Shown one piece after another: positions 17,154 to 26,300 of a stretch of 64,000 nucleotides of DNA. Source of the stretch: Hymenobacter baengnokdamensis (lineage in GTDB: Bacteria; Bacteroidota; Bacteroidia; Cytophagales; Hymenobacteraceae). Position 1 is the first letter of the stretch, and every line of letters begins with the position of its first letter. Under the pieces are notes generated by a model that saw nothing but the letters and a program-made list of their open reading frames with translations, had not been told where the DNA came from and searched no databases. The DNA is taken from assembly GCF_008728635.1 (NCBI RefSeq), contig NZ_CP044285.1, positions 4,340,001 through 4,404,000 on the forward strand, written 5' to 3'. A program made the translations under genes and the position numbers.

Positions 17154-18551
17154 ATGGCTAAAAAAACCACTCCCAGCCCCCAGGAAGTAGCCTCCGCCCA
17201 GGCCGACCTAAATGCCCGGATGCTCATCGAGAACTTCCAGGAGTTCGCCAAAAGCCGCAACATCGACCGGCCCACGATGATGTCGATTCTCGACGACGTG
17301 TTCCGGACGATGATTCGCAAGAAGTTTGAGGACGACTCCAACTTCGACGTTATCATTAACCCCGACAACGGGGACCTCGAAATCTGGCGCAACCGCGAAA
17401 TCGTGGACGACGACTCGGAGGATATCTGGGATTTGGACAAGATTCCGCTGGCCGAGGCCCAGAAGATTGAGCCCGACTTCGAGATTGGCGAGTCGGTAGC
17501 TGAGCCGATTAAGATTGAGGACTTTGGCCGCCGGGCCGTGCTGCTGGCCCGCCAGACGCTCATCCAGCGCGTCAAGGATATGGAGCGCGACAATCTTTAC
17601 CAGAAATACAAAGACCTGGTGGGCGAGATTATCACCGGCGAAGTATATCAGGTATGGAGCCGCGAAGCGCTCATTCTGGATAAGGATGAGAACGAGCTGG
17701 TGCTGCCCAAGAGCGAGCAAATCCCCAAGGACCGCTACCGCAAGGGCGACACCGTGCGCGCCGTGGTGCACCGCGTCGACGTCGTAAACGGCTCGCCGAA
17801 AGTGATTCTGAGCCGCGCCGCGCCGGCCTTCCTGGAGCGCTTGTTCGAGCAGGAAGTGCCCGAGATTTACGATGGCCTCATCAGCATCAAGAACGTGGTG
17901 CGCGAGCCCGGCGAGCGCGCCAAGGTAGCCGTGGAGAGCTACGACGAGCGCATCGACCCGGTAGGTGCCTGCGTGGGCATGAAAGGCTCCCGCATTCACC
18001 CGGTAGTGCGCGAGCTGATGAACGAGAATATCGACATTATCAACTATACCGACAACCTGGAGCTGTTCATCTCGCGGGCCTTGTCGCCGGCCAAGGTTGG
18101 CTCGATGAAAATCAGTGAACAAACCGGCCGGGTTTCGGTGTTTATGAAGCCCGACCAGGTAAGCCTGGCCATTGGCCGGGGCGGGGCCAACATCAAGCTG
18201 GCCTCGCGGCTGGTGGGTATGGAAATCGACGTTTTCCGCGAAGCCACTGACTACGAAGAGGATATCTCCCTCGACGAGTTCAGCGACGAGATTGAGCCCT
18301 GGATTATTGCTGAGCTCAAGAAAATCGGCCTCGACACCGGCCGGGCAGTGCTCGCCGTGAAGAAAGACGATATCGTACGCCGCACCGAGCTGGAAGAAGA
18401 AACTGTGGACGACCTGTACCGCGTCATCCGGCAGGAATTTGCCGATGATGACAATCTGCCGACCGACGACGTTGTTGTAGCGCCGGCTTCCAGCGCAGAA
18501 GCAGCCGCCGCACCAGACACTGACACCGAAAGCGCCCCGGCCGCCCAATGA
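17154..18551 (+). CDS. nusA: Transcription termination/antitermination factor NusA
   Basis: NusA binds RNA polymerase and modulates pausing, termination and antitermination. The ATG at 17154 (MAKKTTPSPQEV) is preferred to the in-frame ATG at 17091, whose added arginine-rich stretch is not seen in the family. In order, the 465-residue protein has an N-terminal RNAP-binding domain (FAKSRNIDRPTMMSILDDVF), an S1 domain, a first KH domain (VGACVGMKGSRIHPVVRELM) and a second KH domain (SLAIGRGGANIKLASRLVG). The acidic and alanine-rich C-terminal tail resembles other Bacteroidota NusA proteins and lacks the long C-terminal repeats of proteobacterial NusA. Confidence 0.95.
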   Translation: MAKKTTPSPQEVASAQADLNARMLIENFQEFAKSRNIDRPTMMSILDDVFRTMIRKKFEDDSNFDVIINPDNGDLEIWRNREIVDDDSEDIWDLDKIPLAEAQKIEPDFEIGESVAEPIKIEDFGRRAVLLARQTLIQRVKDMERDNLYQKYKDLVGEIITGEVYQVWSREALILDKDENELVLPKSEQIPKDRYRKGDTVRAVVHRVDVVNGSPKVILSRAAPAFLERLFEQEVPEIYDGLISIKNVVREPGERAKVAVESYDERIDPVGACVGMKGSRIHPVVRELMNENIDIINYTDNLELFISRALSPAKVGSMKISEQTGRVSVFMKPDQVSLAIGRGGANIKLASRLVGMEIDVFREATDYEEDISLDEFSDEIEPWIIAELKKIGLDTGRAVLAVKKDDIVRRTELEEETVDDLYRVIRQEFADDDNLPTDDVVVAPASSAEAAAAPDTDTESAPAAQ

Positions 18552-18582
18552 GGGCCGGGGCCGACCGCCAGCGGGTAGTATA

Positions 18583-18630
18583 TTAAATCAAGCCAGTAGG
18601 CTTGACTTATAGCCTGCTGGCCAGATTTAA
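18583..18630 (+). other. Large hairpin between nusA and infB
   Basis: TTAAATC (18583-18589) pairs with GATTTAA (18624-18630), and GCCAGTAGGCT pairs with AGCCTGCTGGC with one G-U, around the loop TGACTTAT and a two-base internal loop on each side. It could be a processing site, a partial terminator or a REP-like element. A -7 box for infB follows directly. Confidence 0.55.
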
Positions 18631-18634
18631 TCTT

Positions 18635-18642
18635 TACCTTTG
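18635..18642 (+). promoter_or_regulatory. -7 box for infB
   Basis: TACCTTTG matches the consensus exactly, 33 bases before the infB ATG, and suggests that infB can be transcribed apart from nusA. No convincing -33 box was found. Confidence 0.45.
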
Positions 18643-18675
18643 CACCCTGAACGTAATCGTTCGCGACATATTAGA

Positions 18676-21600
18676 ATGGCGGAAGCAACCCCGAAACGGC
18701 TACTACAGGCGGCCAAAGACCTGAATATTGGCATCGACCGGGCCGTCGAGGCCCTTTCCCGCAAAGGGATTGCGGTAGAGAATAAGCCTACTACCAAGCT
18801 CACCAGTGAGCAGGTAGGGCTACTGGAAAAAGAATTTGCAGCTTCCGCCCAGGATAAGCAGGAAGCCCAGCGCCACACGCAGGCCCGTCGTCAAAGCGAG
18901 CTGAACGCGCAGGCCCAGGCCGTTGTGCCCAAGCCCGCGCCGGTAGCCCCGCCGGTACCCAAGCCCGCGCCGGTAGCGGCTCCTGTTGCCGCCCCTGTGG
19001 CCGTGGCAGCCCCCGTATCGCCGGTACCGGCAGCTGCTCCGGCCCCATCACCCGCCCCCGTAGTAGCAGCACCGGTACCAGTAGCAACCCCGGCACAACC
19101 CGCACCGGTAGCGCCCGAGGCTCCTAAAACACCCGGCCTCAAAGTAATGGGGAAGATTGAGCTGGACAAGAAAGGCCGGGTTATCCCGGTCCGCCCTCCG
19201 GCTCCCGTTCCGGCTCCGACCCCGGCTGCCGCACCAGCTCCGGTTGCCGAGGTAAAGCCTGCGCCAGCCCCACAACCTGCTCCTACTCCGGTAGCGGCGC
19301 CGGTTGCCGCTGCTCCGGCACCAACCCCCGCACCGGTGGCCGCCGCTGCGCCAGCACCGGCTGTTGCTGCTGCCAGCGCACCGGCACCCGTTGCAGCAGC
19401 TCCGGCACCTGCGCCAGAAGCACCAGCTACCCCCGATGCGCCCGCTGGCGAAGAAGGCACTATTGTAGCCAAGGCCGACCAGCTCAAAGGCCTGACGGTA
19501 CTTGGCAAGATTCAGCTCCCGCTCGATTCGAGCCGGCGCGGACCGGGCGGCCGTGGCCCCCGGCCCGTGGCTTCGTCCGACGTCCGCAAGAGTGGCGTGG
19601 GTACCAACAACCAGAAAAAGCGCCAGCGCCTGCCGGCCCCTGGCCAGCCAGGCGGCAACACCGCGGGCGCCGGGCAGCAAAGTGGTGGCTACCAGGGCAA
19701 CCGGCCCGGCGGCCCCGGTCAGGGTGGCAATCGCCCCGGTGGGCCCGGCCAGGGCAACCGGCCTGGCGGACCGGGCCAGGGTGGCAATCGCCCCGGTGGG
19801 CCCGGCCAGGGCAACAATCGCCCCAGCACCCCGCAGCCCGCGCTTACGCCTGAGCAGAACGACAAGCAGATTCAGGAGCAAATCAAGGCTACGCTGGCGA
19901 AGCTGAGCGGTGGCAAAAACAACGCCGCCGCTAACCGCGCCAAGTATCGTCGCGACAAGCGAGGCATGGCCGCCGAAGAGCGCGAAGCCCTGCGGGCGCA
20001 GAATGAGCTTGATGCTAAAACCCTGAAGCTCACCGAATTCATCTCCGCCAACGACCTTGCGTCGTTGATGGACGTGAACGTGAACGAGGTTATCAAAGTG
20101 TGCCTGGGTATGGGGATGTTCGTCTCCATCAACCAGCGCCTCGATGCCGAAGCCATTACGGTGATTGCCGACGAGTTTGGCTACGACGTCGAGTTCCTGT
20201 CGGCCGAAGAGGACGAGGAGCCCATCGACATGACCGATGCGCCCGAGGATTTGCAGCCCCGTGCCCCCATCGTGACTATCATGGGCCACGTCGACCACGG
20301 CAAAACATCGCTTCTGGACTATATTCGAGAAGCAAGCGTGGCCAAAGGCGAAGCCGGCGGCATTACGCAGCACATTGGGGCCTATGAGGTACGCACCAAG
20401 TCGGGCAACCCGATTACCTTCCTCGATACGCCGGGTCACGAGGCCTTTACCGCCATGCGGGCCCGTGGCGCCAAGGTCACTGACATCGCGATTATCGTTA
20501 TCGCGGCCGACGACTCGGTGATGCCCCAGACCAAGGAGGCCATCAACCACGCGCAGGCAGCAGGGGTACCGATTATCATTGCCATCAACAAGATTGATAA
20601 GCCCGCTGCTAACTCGGAGAAAATCCGCGAAGAGCTTTCGCAGATGAATATTCTGGTGGAAGAGTGGGGTGGCAAATACCAGAGCCAGGAAGTATCGGCC
20701 AAGTCGGGTATCGGCGTGGACGACCTGCTGGAAAAAATATTGCTCGAAGCCGAGTTGCTCGACCTCAAGGCCAACCCCGACCGCAACGCGGTAGGAACGG
20801 TTATTGAAGCCGAGCTCGACAAAGGCCGGGGCTACGTCACCACCGTGCTGGTGCAAACCGGCACGCTCAACGTGGGCGACATCGTACTGGCGGGCCCGCA
20901 CTACGGCCGCGTCAAAGCGATGACCGACTACCGCGGCAAGAAGAAGAAAGTAGCCGGCCCGGCCACGCCGGTACAGGTGCTTGGCCTAACCGGCGCACCG
21001 CAGGCCGGCGACCGCATTCAGGTGATGGAAACGGAGCGCGAAGCCCGCGAGCTGGCTACCCAGCGCCAGCAGCTGGCCCGCGAGCAGAGCATTCGTACCA
21101 AAAAGCACATCACGCTGGACGAGATTGGTCGCCGCCTGGCTATCGGCTCGTTTAAGGAGCTCAATATCCTGGTAAAAGGCGATGTGGATGGCTCGGTAGA
21201 AGCCCTATCCGACTCGCTGCTCAAGCTGAGCACGCCCGAAGTGAAGGTGAACATCCTGAGCAAAGGCGTAGGTGCCATCTCCGAAAGCGACGTGCTGCTG
21301 GCCTCGGCCTCCGATGCCATCATTATCGGCTTCCAGGTGCGGCCCTCGCAAAGTGCGCGGCGCCTGGCCGAGCAGGAGCAGATTGACGTACGCCTGTATT
21401 CCATCATCTACAACGCCATCAATGAGGTGAAGGACGCGATGGAAGGCATGCTGGCGCCTACCGTGCAGGAGATGGTGGTGGCCAACGCCGAAGTGCGGCA
21501 GGTATTCAACATCACCAAAGTCGGCGTCATTGCCGGCTGCATGGTTACGGACGGCACGTTTACCCGCAAAACCCGCGTGCGGGTGGTGCGCAATGGTATC

Positions 21601-21765
21601 GTACAGTACACGGGAGAGATTCAGGACCTCAAGCGCTTCAAGGACGATGTTTCGGAAGTACGCCAGGGTTACGAATGCGGCATCTCAGTCAAAAACTTCC
21701 ACGACTTGCAGGAAGGCGACAACATCGAAGGCTTCGAAGAGCAGGAAATCAAGCGCAAGCTGTAA
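18676..21765 (+). CDS. infB: Translation initiation factor IF-2
   Basis: IF-2 is the GTPase that places fMet-tRNA on the 30S subunit and promotes subunit joining. The ATG at 18676 ([17 protein letters not shown]) matches the usual N-terminal IF2_N domain; an in-frame ATG at 18640 adds 12 unlike residues. After it comes a Pro/Ala-rich stretch of about 190 residues, then a Gly/Arg/Asn-rich tandem repeat, then a second IF2_N-like region. The G domain has GHVDHGKTS near residue 537, DTPGHEAF, and NKID. Domains 2-4 follow, ending [12 protein letters not shown]. At 1029 residues it is longer than E. coli IF-2 (890) because of the low-complexity linker. Confidence 0.96.
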   Translation: MAEATPKRLLQAAKDLNIGIDRAVEALSRKGIAVENKPTTKLTSEQVGLLEKEFAASAQDKQEAQRHTQARRQSELNAQAQAVVPKPAPVAPPVPKPAPVAAPVAAPVAVAAPVSPVPAAAPAPSPAPVVAAPVPVATPAQPAPVAPEAPKTPGLKVMGKIELDKKGRVIPVRPPAPVPAPTPAAAPAPVAEVKPAPAPQPAPTPVAAPVAAAPAPTPAPVAAAAPAPAVAAASAPAPVAAAPAPAPEAPATPDAPAGEEGTIVAKADQLKGLTVLGKIQLPLDSSRRGPGGRGPRPVASSDVRKSGVGTNNQKKRQRLPAPGQPGGNTAGAGQQSGGYQGNRPGGPGQGGNRPGGPGQGNRPGGPGQGGNRPGGPGQGNNRPSTPQPALTPEQNDKQIQEQIKATLAKLSGGKNNAAANRAKYRRDKRGMAAEEREALRAQNELDAKTLKLTEFISANDLASLMDVNVNEVIKVCLGMGMFVSINQRLDAEAITVIADEFGYDVEFLSAEEDEEPIDMTDAPEDLQPRAPIVTIMGHVDHGKTSLLDYIREASVAKGEAGGITQHIGAYEVRTKSGNPITFLDTPGHEAFTAMRARGAKVTDIAIIVIAADDSVMPQTKEAINHAQAAGVPIIIAINKIDKPAANSEKIREELSQMNILVEEWGGKYQSQEVSAKSGIGVDDLLEKILLEAELLDLKANPDRNAVGTVIEAELDKGRGYVTTVLVQTGTLNVGDIVLAGPHYGRVKAMTDYRGKKKKVAGPATPVQVLGLTGAPQAGDRIQVMETEREARELATQRQQLAREQSIRTKKHITLDEIGRRLAIGSFKELNILVKGDVDGSVEALSDSLLKLSTPEVKVNILSKGVGAISESDVLLASASDAIIIGFQVRPSQSARRLAEQEQIDVRLYSIIYNAINEVKDAMEGMLAPTVQEMVVANAEVRQVFNITKVGVIAGCMVTDGTFTRKTRVRVVRNGIVQYTGEIQDLKRFKDDVSEVRQGYECGISVKNFHDLQEGDNIEGFEEQEIKRKL
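19697..19815 (+). repeat. 57-bp tandem repeat inside infB
   Basis: About two copies of a 57-bp unit encode [19 protein letters not shown] (19 residues), and the DNA is nearly identical between copies. It keeps frame, so copy-number change would only lengthen or shorten the IF-2 linker. Confidence 0.7.
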
Positions 21766-21800
21766 TCCTGGATTTCAGCCAGCGCTTTCGGGCCGCTCCT

Positions 21801-21848
21801 ATCCCACCAAAAAGGCCACTCGCATGCGAGTGGCCTTTTTGGTGGGAT
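21801..21848. terminator. Perfect 48-bp palindrome, bidirectional terminator
   Basis: The 24-base half beginning ATCCCACCAAAAAGGCCACT is followed by its exact reverse complement. With its A-tract and T-tract it can form an intrinsic terminator on either strand. It lies between infB (plus) and the convergent small secreted-protein gene (minus), which suits termination from both sides. Confidence 0.85.
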
Positions 21849-21920
21849 AAAGGTTGGGAACACACTTACAGCAAGCGGGGGGCATTGCTGGCTGGGGCTG
21901 CTGAATGCCCGGTTGAAATG

Positions 21921-22349
21921 CTAGAAGAAGAGAAACTTCTTTTTGCGCCCGTGGTCGTGCACCAACGGCTTGCCGGTGGTATGAGCGCCCATTACCACGC
22001 GGCGCGAAACGCCTTTCTCCTGCTCCTGGCCCGGCAGGGCCTTGAACTTGCGCACGGTAAACGACCCGTTGGTTTTATCAAGCTGCCGATACGGGCCGCC
22101 TTTCTCAACGCCAAAGCTGGTGTTGCCGGTACGGGCCTCCAGCACTTGCAGCTGCTGGTCGCGGGCAGCATCTTCGGGGCTCATCTGCTGCTGGCGGCGG
22201 GTACGGGCCGCATCGGGGCTGCTGGCCGAAGCTGGCCGCGCCGGTGTGCCAGGAGCCGGAAAGTTGGGCGCGGCCGATTGTGCCTGCGCGGGGGCCGCCA
22301 GCAGCAACGCCATTATAGCCAGTGGCGCGGAAACAACTAGTTTTTTCAC
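21921..22349 (-). CDS. Small secreted protein of unknown function
   Basis: The 142-residue protein has a clear signal peptide (MKKLVVSAPLAIMALLLAAP, cleavage after AQAQ). The mature part is basic and polar: a Pro/Ala/Ser-rich start, then DAARDQQLQVLEARTGNTSF, a central GGPYRQLDKTNGSFTVRKFK, and a C-terminal RRVVMGAHTTGKPLVHDHGR that ends KKKFLFF. I recognise no domain. The signal peptide and the compact length without internal stops make it a likely real gene. It is convergent with infB and lies upstream of mscL on the same strand, 92 bases away. Confidence 0.7.
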   Translation of the reverse strand: MKKLVVSAPLAIMALLLAAPAQAQSAAPNFPAPGTPARPASASSPDAARTRRQQQMSPEDAARDQQLQVLEARTGNTSFGVEKGGPYRQLDKTNGSFTVRKFKALPGQEQEKGVSRRVVMGAHTTGKPLVHDHGRKKKFLFF

Positions 22350-22440
22350 GGATTAGGAAAGAATAGCCAAAGAAGCGGGTAGCAATAGGATATAAATGCC
22401 GGGCTGGAAAGGGAAGTTCCGGCCCGGCTTGGCTAAGCAG

Positions 22441-22863
22441 TTAGCGCGTGCGGAGCGCGGCCAGAATTTCGGTCAGCAGTTCCTGGTCGCGCGTAACGAC
22501 CGGAGCAGCTGCAACTACTACCGGCGCGGGCTTTTTGAAGCGGTTAGCCATTTTCACTACCCAAAAAATGACGAAGGCAATGATGAGGAAGTAAATAACG
22601 GCGTTGAGGAAGTTGCCATAGCTTATTACGGCGGCTTTCGCATCCTGGGCGGCCTTCAGCGTGTCGTAATGCTTACCGTTAAGAGCGAAAAACTTCTCTT
22701 TGAAGTCGATACCGCTTGTGAAGACGCTCAGAATAGGCATGATGATATCGTCGGTCAGCGAGGTGACGATTTTGCCGAAGGCGCCACCGATGATAACGCC
22801 AACGGCGAGGTCGAGCACATTTCCCTTGGAAATAAACTCTTTGAACTCAGAGACAAAGCTCAT
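22441..22863 (-). CDS. mscL: Large-conductance mechanosensitive channel MscL
   Basis: The 140-residue protein starts [20 protein letters not shown], the conserved amphipathic helix and start of TM1. It continues [20 protein letters not shown], a periplasmic loop, TM2 ([18 protein letters not shown]) and a cytoplasmic C-terminal helix ([15 protein letters not shown]). MscL opens under membrane tension to release solutes during hypo-osmotic shock, as a homopentamer in the inner membrane. An in-frame ATG at 22947 would add 28 non-conserved residues and is rejected as the start. Confidence 0.96.
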   Translation of the reverse strand: MSFVSEFKEFISKGNVLDLAVGVIIGGAFGKIVTSLTDDIIMPILSVFTSGIDFKEKFFALNGKHYDTLKAAQDAKAAVISYGNFLNAVIYFLIIAFVIFWVVKMANRFKKPAPVVVAAAPVVTRDQELLTEILAALRTR

Positions 22864-23029
22864 AGGCTTGGTGAGAAAAGGTGAAAAGAATAGCATTGCG
22901 TCGACTGATAAGCCTGACTTAAGCGAGCCAATATAGCTGGCTGCCACAAAGTTTGGTGCAATACGCCAGCGATTAGCCAGTATTTCGCCCTATGCGTGCT
23001 TTCAGCCCACGAAACAGGGCTGCGAGAGG

Positions 23030-23048
23030 GCCAGCCCGACGGGCTGGC
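23030..23048. repeat. Short palindrome before the crotonase gene
   Basis: GCCAGCCC and GGGCTGGC are perfect arms around GAC. It lies between the divergent mscL and crotonase genes, 9 bases before a -7 box, and may be an operator or a small structural repeat. Confidence 0.35.
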
Positions 23049-23057
23049 TACCTGCCG

Positions 23058-23065
23058 TACCTTTG
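23058..23065 (+). promoter_or_regulatory. -7 box for the crotonase gene
   Basis: TACCTTTG, a full consensus match, 34 bases before the ATG at 23100. No clear -33 element is seen. Confidence 0.5.
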
Positions 23066-23099
23066 GCAACTCCGCTTTTTGCCAACCTACTGCTACTTT

Positions 23100-23894
23100 A
23101 TGGCGACTTCGTTTGAAAACCTACTGTATGAACTGGACACTGATTCCGGTATTCTAACTATTACGCTTAACCGCCCGGCCAAGCTAAACGCCCTGAACGC
23201 GGCCACAATCGGCGAGCTGGGGGTGGCGATTGAGCAGGGCCGGGCCGATGCGGCGGTGCGCGGCATTCTGCTTACGGGCAGCGGCGAGAAGGCTTTTGTC
23301 GCGGGGGCCGATATTCCCGAGCTGGCCGCCCTTAGCGGCCCGGACGCACAAGCCGCGGCTGCCCGGGGCCAGGCCGTTTTCCGGCGCTTCGAAACCAGCC
23401 CCAAGCCCGTGGTAGCCGCCGTAAATGGCTTTGCGCTGGGTGGTGGCTGCGAGCTGGCCATGGCCTGCCACATTCGGGTAGCTTCCGAAAATGCCCGCTT
23501 CGGCCAGCCCGAGGTAAACCTGGGCTTGCTGCCCGGCTACGGCGGCACCCAGCGCCTGGTGCAGCTGGTGGGCAAGGGTAAGGCCCTGGAGCTGCTGCTC
23601 ACGGCCGACCAGCTAAAAGCCGAGGAGGCCCTGCGCCTGGGCCTGGCCAACCACGTTGTGCCACTGGCCGAGCTGCTGGCGTTCAGTAAAAACCTGCTGC
23701 TCAAAATTCTAGGCAAAGCACCCGTGGCAGTTGGCCTGACAATAGACTGCGTCAATACCTTTTTTGAGGAGGGAGGCCAGGCCGGCTACGCAGCCGAAGC
23801 CAGTGCCTTTGGCCAGGCATTTGGCACGGCCGACTTTAAGGAAGGCACGGCGGCCTTCCTGGAAAAGCGCCCGGCAGTGTTCAAGGGGAATTAA
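23100..23894 (+). CDS. Enoyl-CoA hydratase/isomerase (crotonase family)
   Basis: The 264-residue cytoplasmic enzyme starts MATSFENLLYELDTDSGILT; the upstream in-frame ATG at 22992 adds unlike sequence. Crotonase marks are TLNRPAKLNALN, the CoA/oxyanion-hole segment FVAGADIPELA, the second oxyanion stretch FALGGGCELAMACHIR and FGQPEVNLGLLPGYGGTQRL. Glutamates in GGGCELA and GQPEVNLG fit the two catalytic acids of hydratases. The family hydrates trans-2-enoyl-CoA in beta-oxidation or the butanoyl-CoA pathway. It stands alone here with no neighbouring beta-oxidation genes, so short- versus long-chain preference cannot be judged. Confidence 0.88.
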   Translation: MATSFENLLYELDTDSGILTITLNRPAKLNALNAATIGELGVAIEQGRADAAVRGILLTGSGEKAFVAGADIPELAALSGPDAQAAAARGQAVFRRFETSPKPVVAAVNGFALGGGCELAMACHIRVASENARFGQPEVNLGLLPGYGGTQRLVQLVGKGKALELLLTADQLKAEEALRLGLANHVVPLAELLAFSKNLLLKILGKAPVAVGLTIDCVNTFFEEGGQAGYAAEASAFGQAFGTADFKEGTAAFLEKRPAVFKGN

Positions 23895-23900
23895 AAGCTA

Positions 23901-23968
23901 TGAATTAAAAATTAAGAATTGACTTGTGACAGTTCAGAGCAACTGACTGATTATCAATTTTTAATTCA
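23901..23968. terminator. AT-rich inverted repeat after the crotonase gene
   Basis: TGAATTAAAAATT (23901-23913) is the exact reverse complement of AATTTTTAATTCA (23956-23968), separated by 42 bases. An AT-only stem makes it a weak terminator at best; it may instead be a scattered intergenic repeat. Confidence 0.4.
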
Positions 23969-23993
23969 TATTTAGATTTTTAATTCGACCTGG

Positions 23994-25508
23994 ATGAGTA
24001 TTGCGAAAAAGCTGGCCTCCCAAACGGCCATCTACGGCGTCAGCAGCATTGTGGGGCGGGTACTTAGCTACCTGCTGGTGCCCATTTATACCGGGCACTT
24101 TGCAGCGGCCGAATACGGCATCGTGACGGGGCTTTACGCCTACGTGTCGTTTCTGAACGTGGTATTCACGTACGGGCTCGAAACCACGTTTTTTCGCTTT
24201 GCCAACCGGCCGGGTGAAGACCAGCGCACCCTCTATAACCGAACCCTCAGCCTACTGCTGCTCAGCAGTGCCGTGCTCACGCTGGTGCTGGCGCTGCTGG
24301 CCCGGCCCCTGCTGGCGCTGCTGCACCTGCCGCCCGGCCACGAAGAGTACGCAGTTTGGATAGCGCTTATCCTGGGCATGGATGCGGTGGCAGCGCTACC
24401 CTTCGCTCGCCTGCGCCTCGAAAACAAAGCCCGCAAGTTTGCCACTATCCGCCTCACCAACATCTTATTGTATGTCGGGCTCAACCTGTTTTTCATAGTG
24501 CTATGCCCGGCGGTAGTAAAAAGCGCGCCTGGTAGTGCACTAGGGGCGCTACGACCTTTGGTAGCAGCAGTTTACAACCCGAACCTGGGAGTTGGCTACG
24601 TATTTTTGTCCAACCTGGCGGCCTCGGCGCTTACCCTGCTGCTGCTGGGCTACGAGCTGCTCGATTTCCGCTTCCAGTGGCCCCGGCTCGCTTTTCTACA
24701 ACCCCTGCTAGCCTATGCGCTGCCCCTTATGCTGATGGGCCTCGCCGGAATGGTCAACGAAACCCTCGACCGCATCCTGCTGCCGGCCTGGCTACCCGAA
24801 GGCTTTTATACTGGCCAGAGCCGGCTGGCCGCCGTGGGTGTATACGGGGCCTGCTACAAGCTCAGCATATTCATGTCTCTTATTATTCAGGCATTCAGAT
24901 ATGCAGCTGAGCCTTTTTTCTTTGCTCAAAGCACGGAGAAGAACTCGCCGGCCACCTTCGCGCTGGTGCTGAAATGGTTTACCCTTTGCTGCACCTTTAT
25001 TTTTGTAGGCATTAGCCTGAATCTCAGCTGGATTGGCCCCTTGTTTCTGCGGCGCCCGGAATACTTGGCCGGCCTGGGCGTTGTGCCTGTTCTGCTACTG
25101 GCTAACCTGTTTTTGGGCGTGTACTACAACCTATCGGTCTGGTTTAAGCTAACCGATAAAACTTATTTTGGCACCTACATCGGGGCGGCCGGGGCGGTGC
25201 TCACCATCGTGCTCAATTTCATTCTGATACCGGTATTTGGCTATACAGGCAGTGCCTGGGCTACGCTGGCGTGCTATTTTATGATGGCCGGCATTTGCTG
25301 GTGGCTGGGCGAGCGGCATTTCCCGGTGCCTTACCCGGTGGGGCGGCTCCTGCTGTGGCTGCTGGGCGCGGTGGCCCTGGTAGTGGCGGGCCAGCCGCTT
25401 GTGCGGGCGCTACCCGGCAGCGGCGGCTACGCGCTGGGCCTGGGGCTTCCCTTGCTCTTTGCCACACTGGTATATGCGCTGGAGGCACGGCGCAGCTTAC
25501 GGGAGTGA
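23994..25508 (+). CDS. Polysaccharide/lipopolysaccharide flippase (Wzx-like, MOP superfamily)
   Basis: This is a 504-residue inner-membrane protein with about 14 hydrophobic segments. It starts with the typical motif KKLASQTAIYGVSSIVGRVL (residues 5-24) and continues LVPIYTGHFAAAEYGIVTGL. The central ALPLMLMGLAGMVNETLDRI and later FTLCCTFIFVGISLNLSWIG are characteristic of Bacteroidota O-antigen/lipid-linked oligosaccharide translocases. Such proteins move undecaprenyl-linked sugars across the membrane. No glycan biosynthesis genes are adjacent; the nearest are a glycosyltransferase at 51.8 kb and a sugar-phosphate transferase at 58 kb, so its partner pathway is unknown. A hairpin terminator follows. 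Confidence 0.85.
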   Translation: MSIAKKLASQTAIYGVSSIVGRVLSYLLVPIYTGHFAAAEYGIVTGLYAYVSFLNVVFTYGLETTFFRFANRPGEDQRTLYNRTLSLLLLSSAVLTLVLALLARPLLALLHLPPGHEEYAVWIALILGMDAVAALPFARLRLENKARKFATIRLTNILLYVGLNLFFIVLCPAVVKSAPGSALGALRPLVAAVYNPNLGVGYVFLSNLAASALTLLLLGYELLDFRFQWPRLAFLQPLLAYALPLMLMGLAGMVNETLDRILLPAWLPEGFYTGQSRLAAVGVYGACYKLSIFMSLIIQAFRYAAEPFFFAQSTEKNSPATFALVLKWFTLCCTFIFVGISLNLSWIGPLFLRRPEYLAGLGVVPVLLLANLFLGVYYNLSVWFKLTDKTYFGTYIGAAGAVLTIVLNFILIPVFGYTGSAWATLACYFMMAGICWWLGERHFPVPYPVGRLLLWLLGAVALVVAGQPLVRALPGSGGYALGLGLPLLFATLVYALEARRSLRE

Positions 25509-25516
25509 GCGGATAA

Positions 25517-25548
25517 AAAAAAGCATCGAACAACGTCCGATGCCTTTC
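25517..25548 (+). terminator. Terminator after the flippase gene
   Basis: GCATCG (25523-25528) pairs with CGATGC (25538-25543), preceded by an A-run and followed by CTTTCT. It is a short but well-placed intrinsic terminator. Confidence 0.55.
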
Positions 25549-25899
25549 TGAGCTATGAAAACAAACTTAGCCAACTTCCTCTGCCTCGGCAGGCTGTTAA
25601 GACAGCGCTACTCCGGTTAAGGCTGCTAACCACTACAAAGGTGCATCAACTTTGAGTAATACCAGAGATTTCTCGATGAAAATGGCTGGCGACCGGCTTA
25701 ACACTACCATAATCTGGCCGACGGCCGGTCAGAGTCCAACTTTCCACATTAAACCTGCGTGGCACGCGGCGCTCTACTTGGTAAGGCAGCCTGGCCTAAA
25801 GCCATTAGCCGACCAGCCGGTACCTTTGCCCGTCCAAAGCCTTCGTTTTTACGTATCTTCGTTTTCAACCATTTTTACGGCTTTGCAGCCGGCACGCCC
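25549..25899. other. Intergenic region before the tatA pair, no gene seen
   Basis: About 350 bases without a supported gene. An in-frame ATG at 25759 could extend the following TatA protein by 47 residues, but those residues are unlike any TatA and would hide the membrane segment. A near-consensus -7 box (TATCTTCG) lies at about 25854-25861. Confidence 0.45.
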
Positions 25900-26259
25900 A
25901 TGCTCCTTTCCTTGCCCTTATTGTTTCTGAGCAACCCCAGAACCATTATATTCATCATCTTTATTCTGGTGCTGTTTTTTGGGGCCAAGCGTATTCCGGA
26001 ATTGTTTCGGGGCGTAGGCCAGGGGGTGCGCGAGTTTAAGGATGCCAGCAACCCTGAGCCCCAGCGGCCTGCTAACCCGAATTATAACCAGCAGCCCGGC
26101 TACAACCAGGGTGGCTATCCGCAGCAGCCCCAGCAAGGCTATGCGCAGCAGCCCGGCTACAACCAGAACGGCTATCCGCAACAGCCGCCGCAGTATGGTC
26201 CCCCCGCGCAGGGCCAGATGCCCCAAGCTCCTTATAACCCTAACACCCCGGCCAGCTAG
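25900..26259 (+). CDS. tatA: TatA/E-type twin-arginine translocase subunit (first copy)
   Basis: Starting at 25900, the 119-residue protein has a short N-terminus, one membrane helix (RTIIFIIFILVLFFGAKRIP) and the TatA hinge plus amphipathic helix (ELFRGVGQGVREFKDASN). FGxKRIPEL and the FKD end are family hallmarks. TatA oligomers form the pore for folded Tat substrates in the inner membrane. The tail after residue 50 is unusual: about 70 residues of Gln, Pro, Tyr, Asn and Gly built from a repeat containing QQPGYNQ, with a 57-bp DNA repeat at 26089 and 26146. A second tatA follows after 41 bases. No tatC is in the window. Confidence 0.85.
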   Translation: MLLSLPLLFLSNPRTIIFIIFILVLFFGAKRIPELFRGVGQGVREFKDASNPEPQRPANPNYNQQPGYNQGGYPQQPQQGYAQQPGYNQNGYPQQPPQYGPPAQGQMPQAPYNPNTPAS

Positions 26260-26300
26260 GTAGCCAGCCTTATCCGTCTCCGCTTTTATTTTTTGTACGT

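Noticed and set aside
17208-18548. 446-codon open frame antisense to nusA
   Set aside because: It mirrors nusA codon structure (His/Val/Leu-rich) and has no recognisable domain or signal.
19697-19815. Repeats in infB considered as CRISPR-like
   Set aside because: The units are contiguous with no unique spacers, keep frame and encode a Gly/Pro-rich linker.
19048-20901. 617-codon open frame antisense to infB
   Set aside because: It is a shadow of the GC-rich infB coding sequence. Its translation is low-complexity (Gly/Arg/Ser/Cys runs) with no family resemblance, while infB on the other strand is unmistakable.
23901-23968. AT-rich inverted repeat considered as a mobile-element scar
   Set aside because: The 13-bp arms are nearly pure A/T and could arise by chance or as a weak terminator; no flanking duplication was found.
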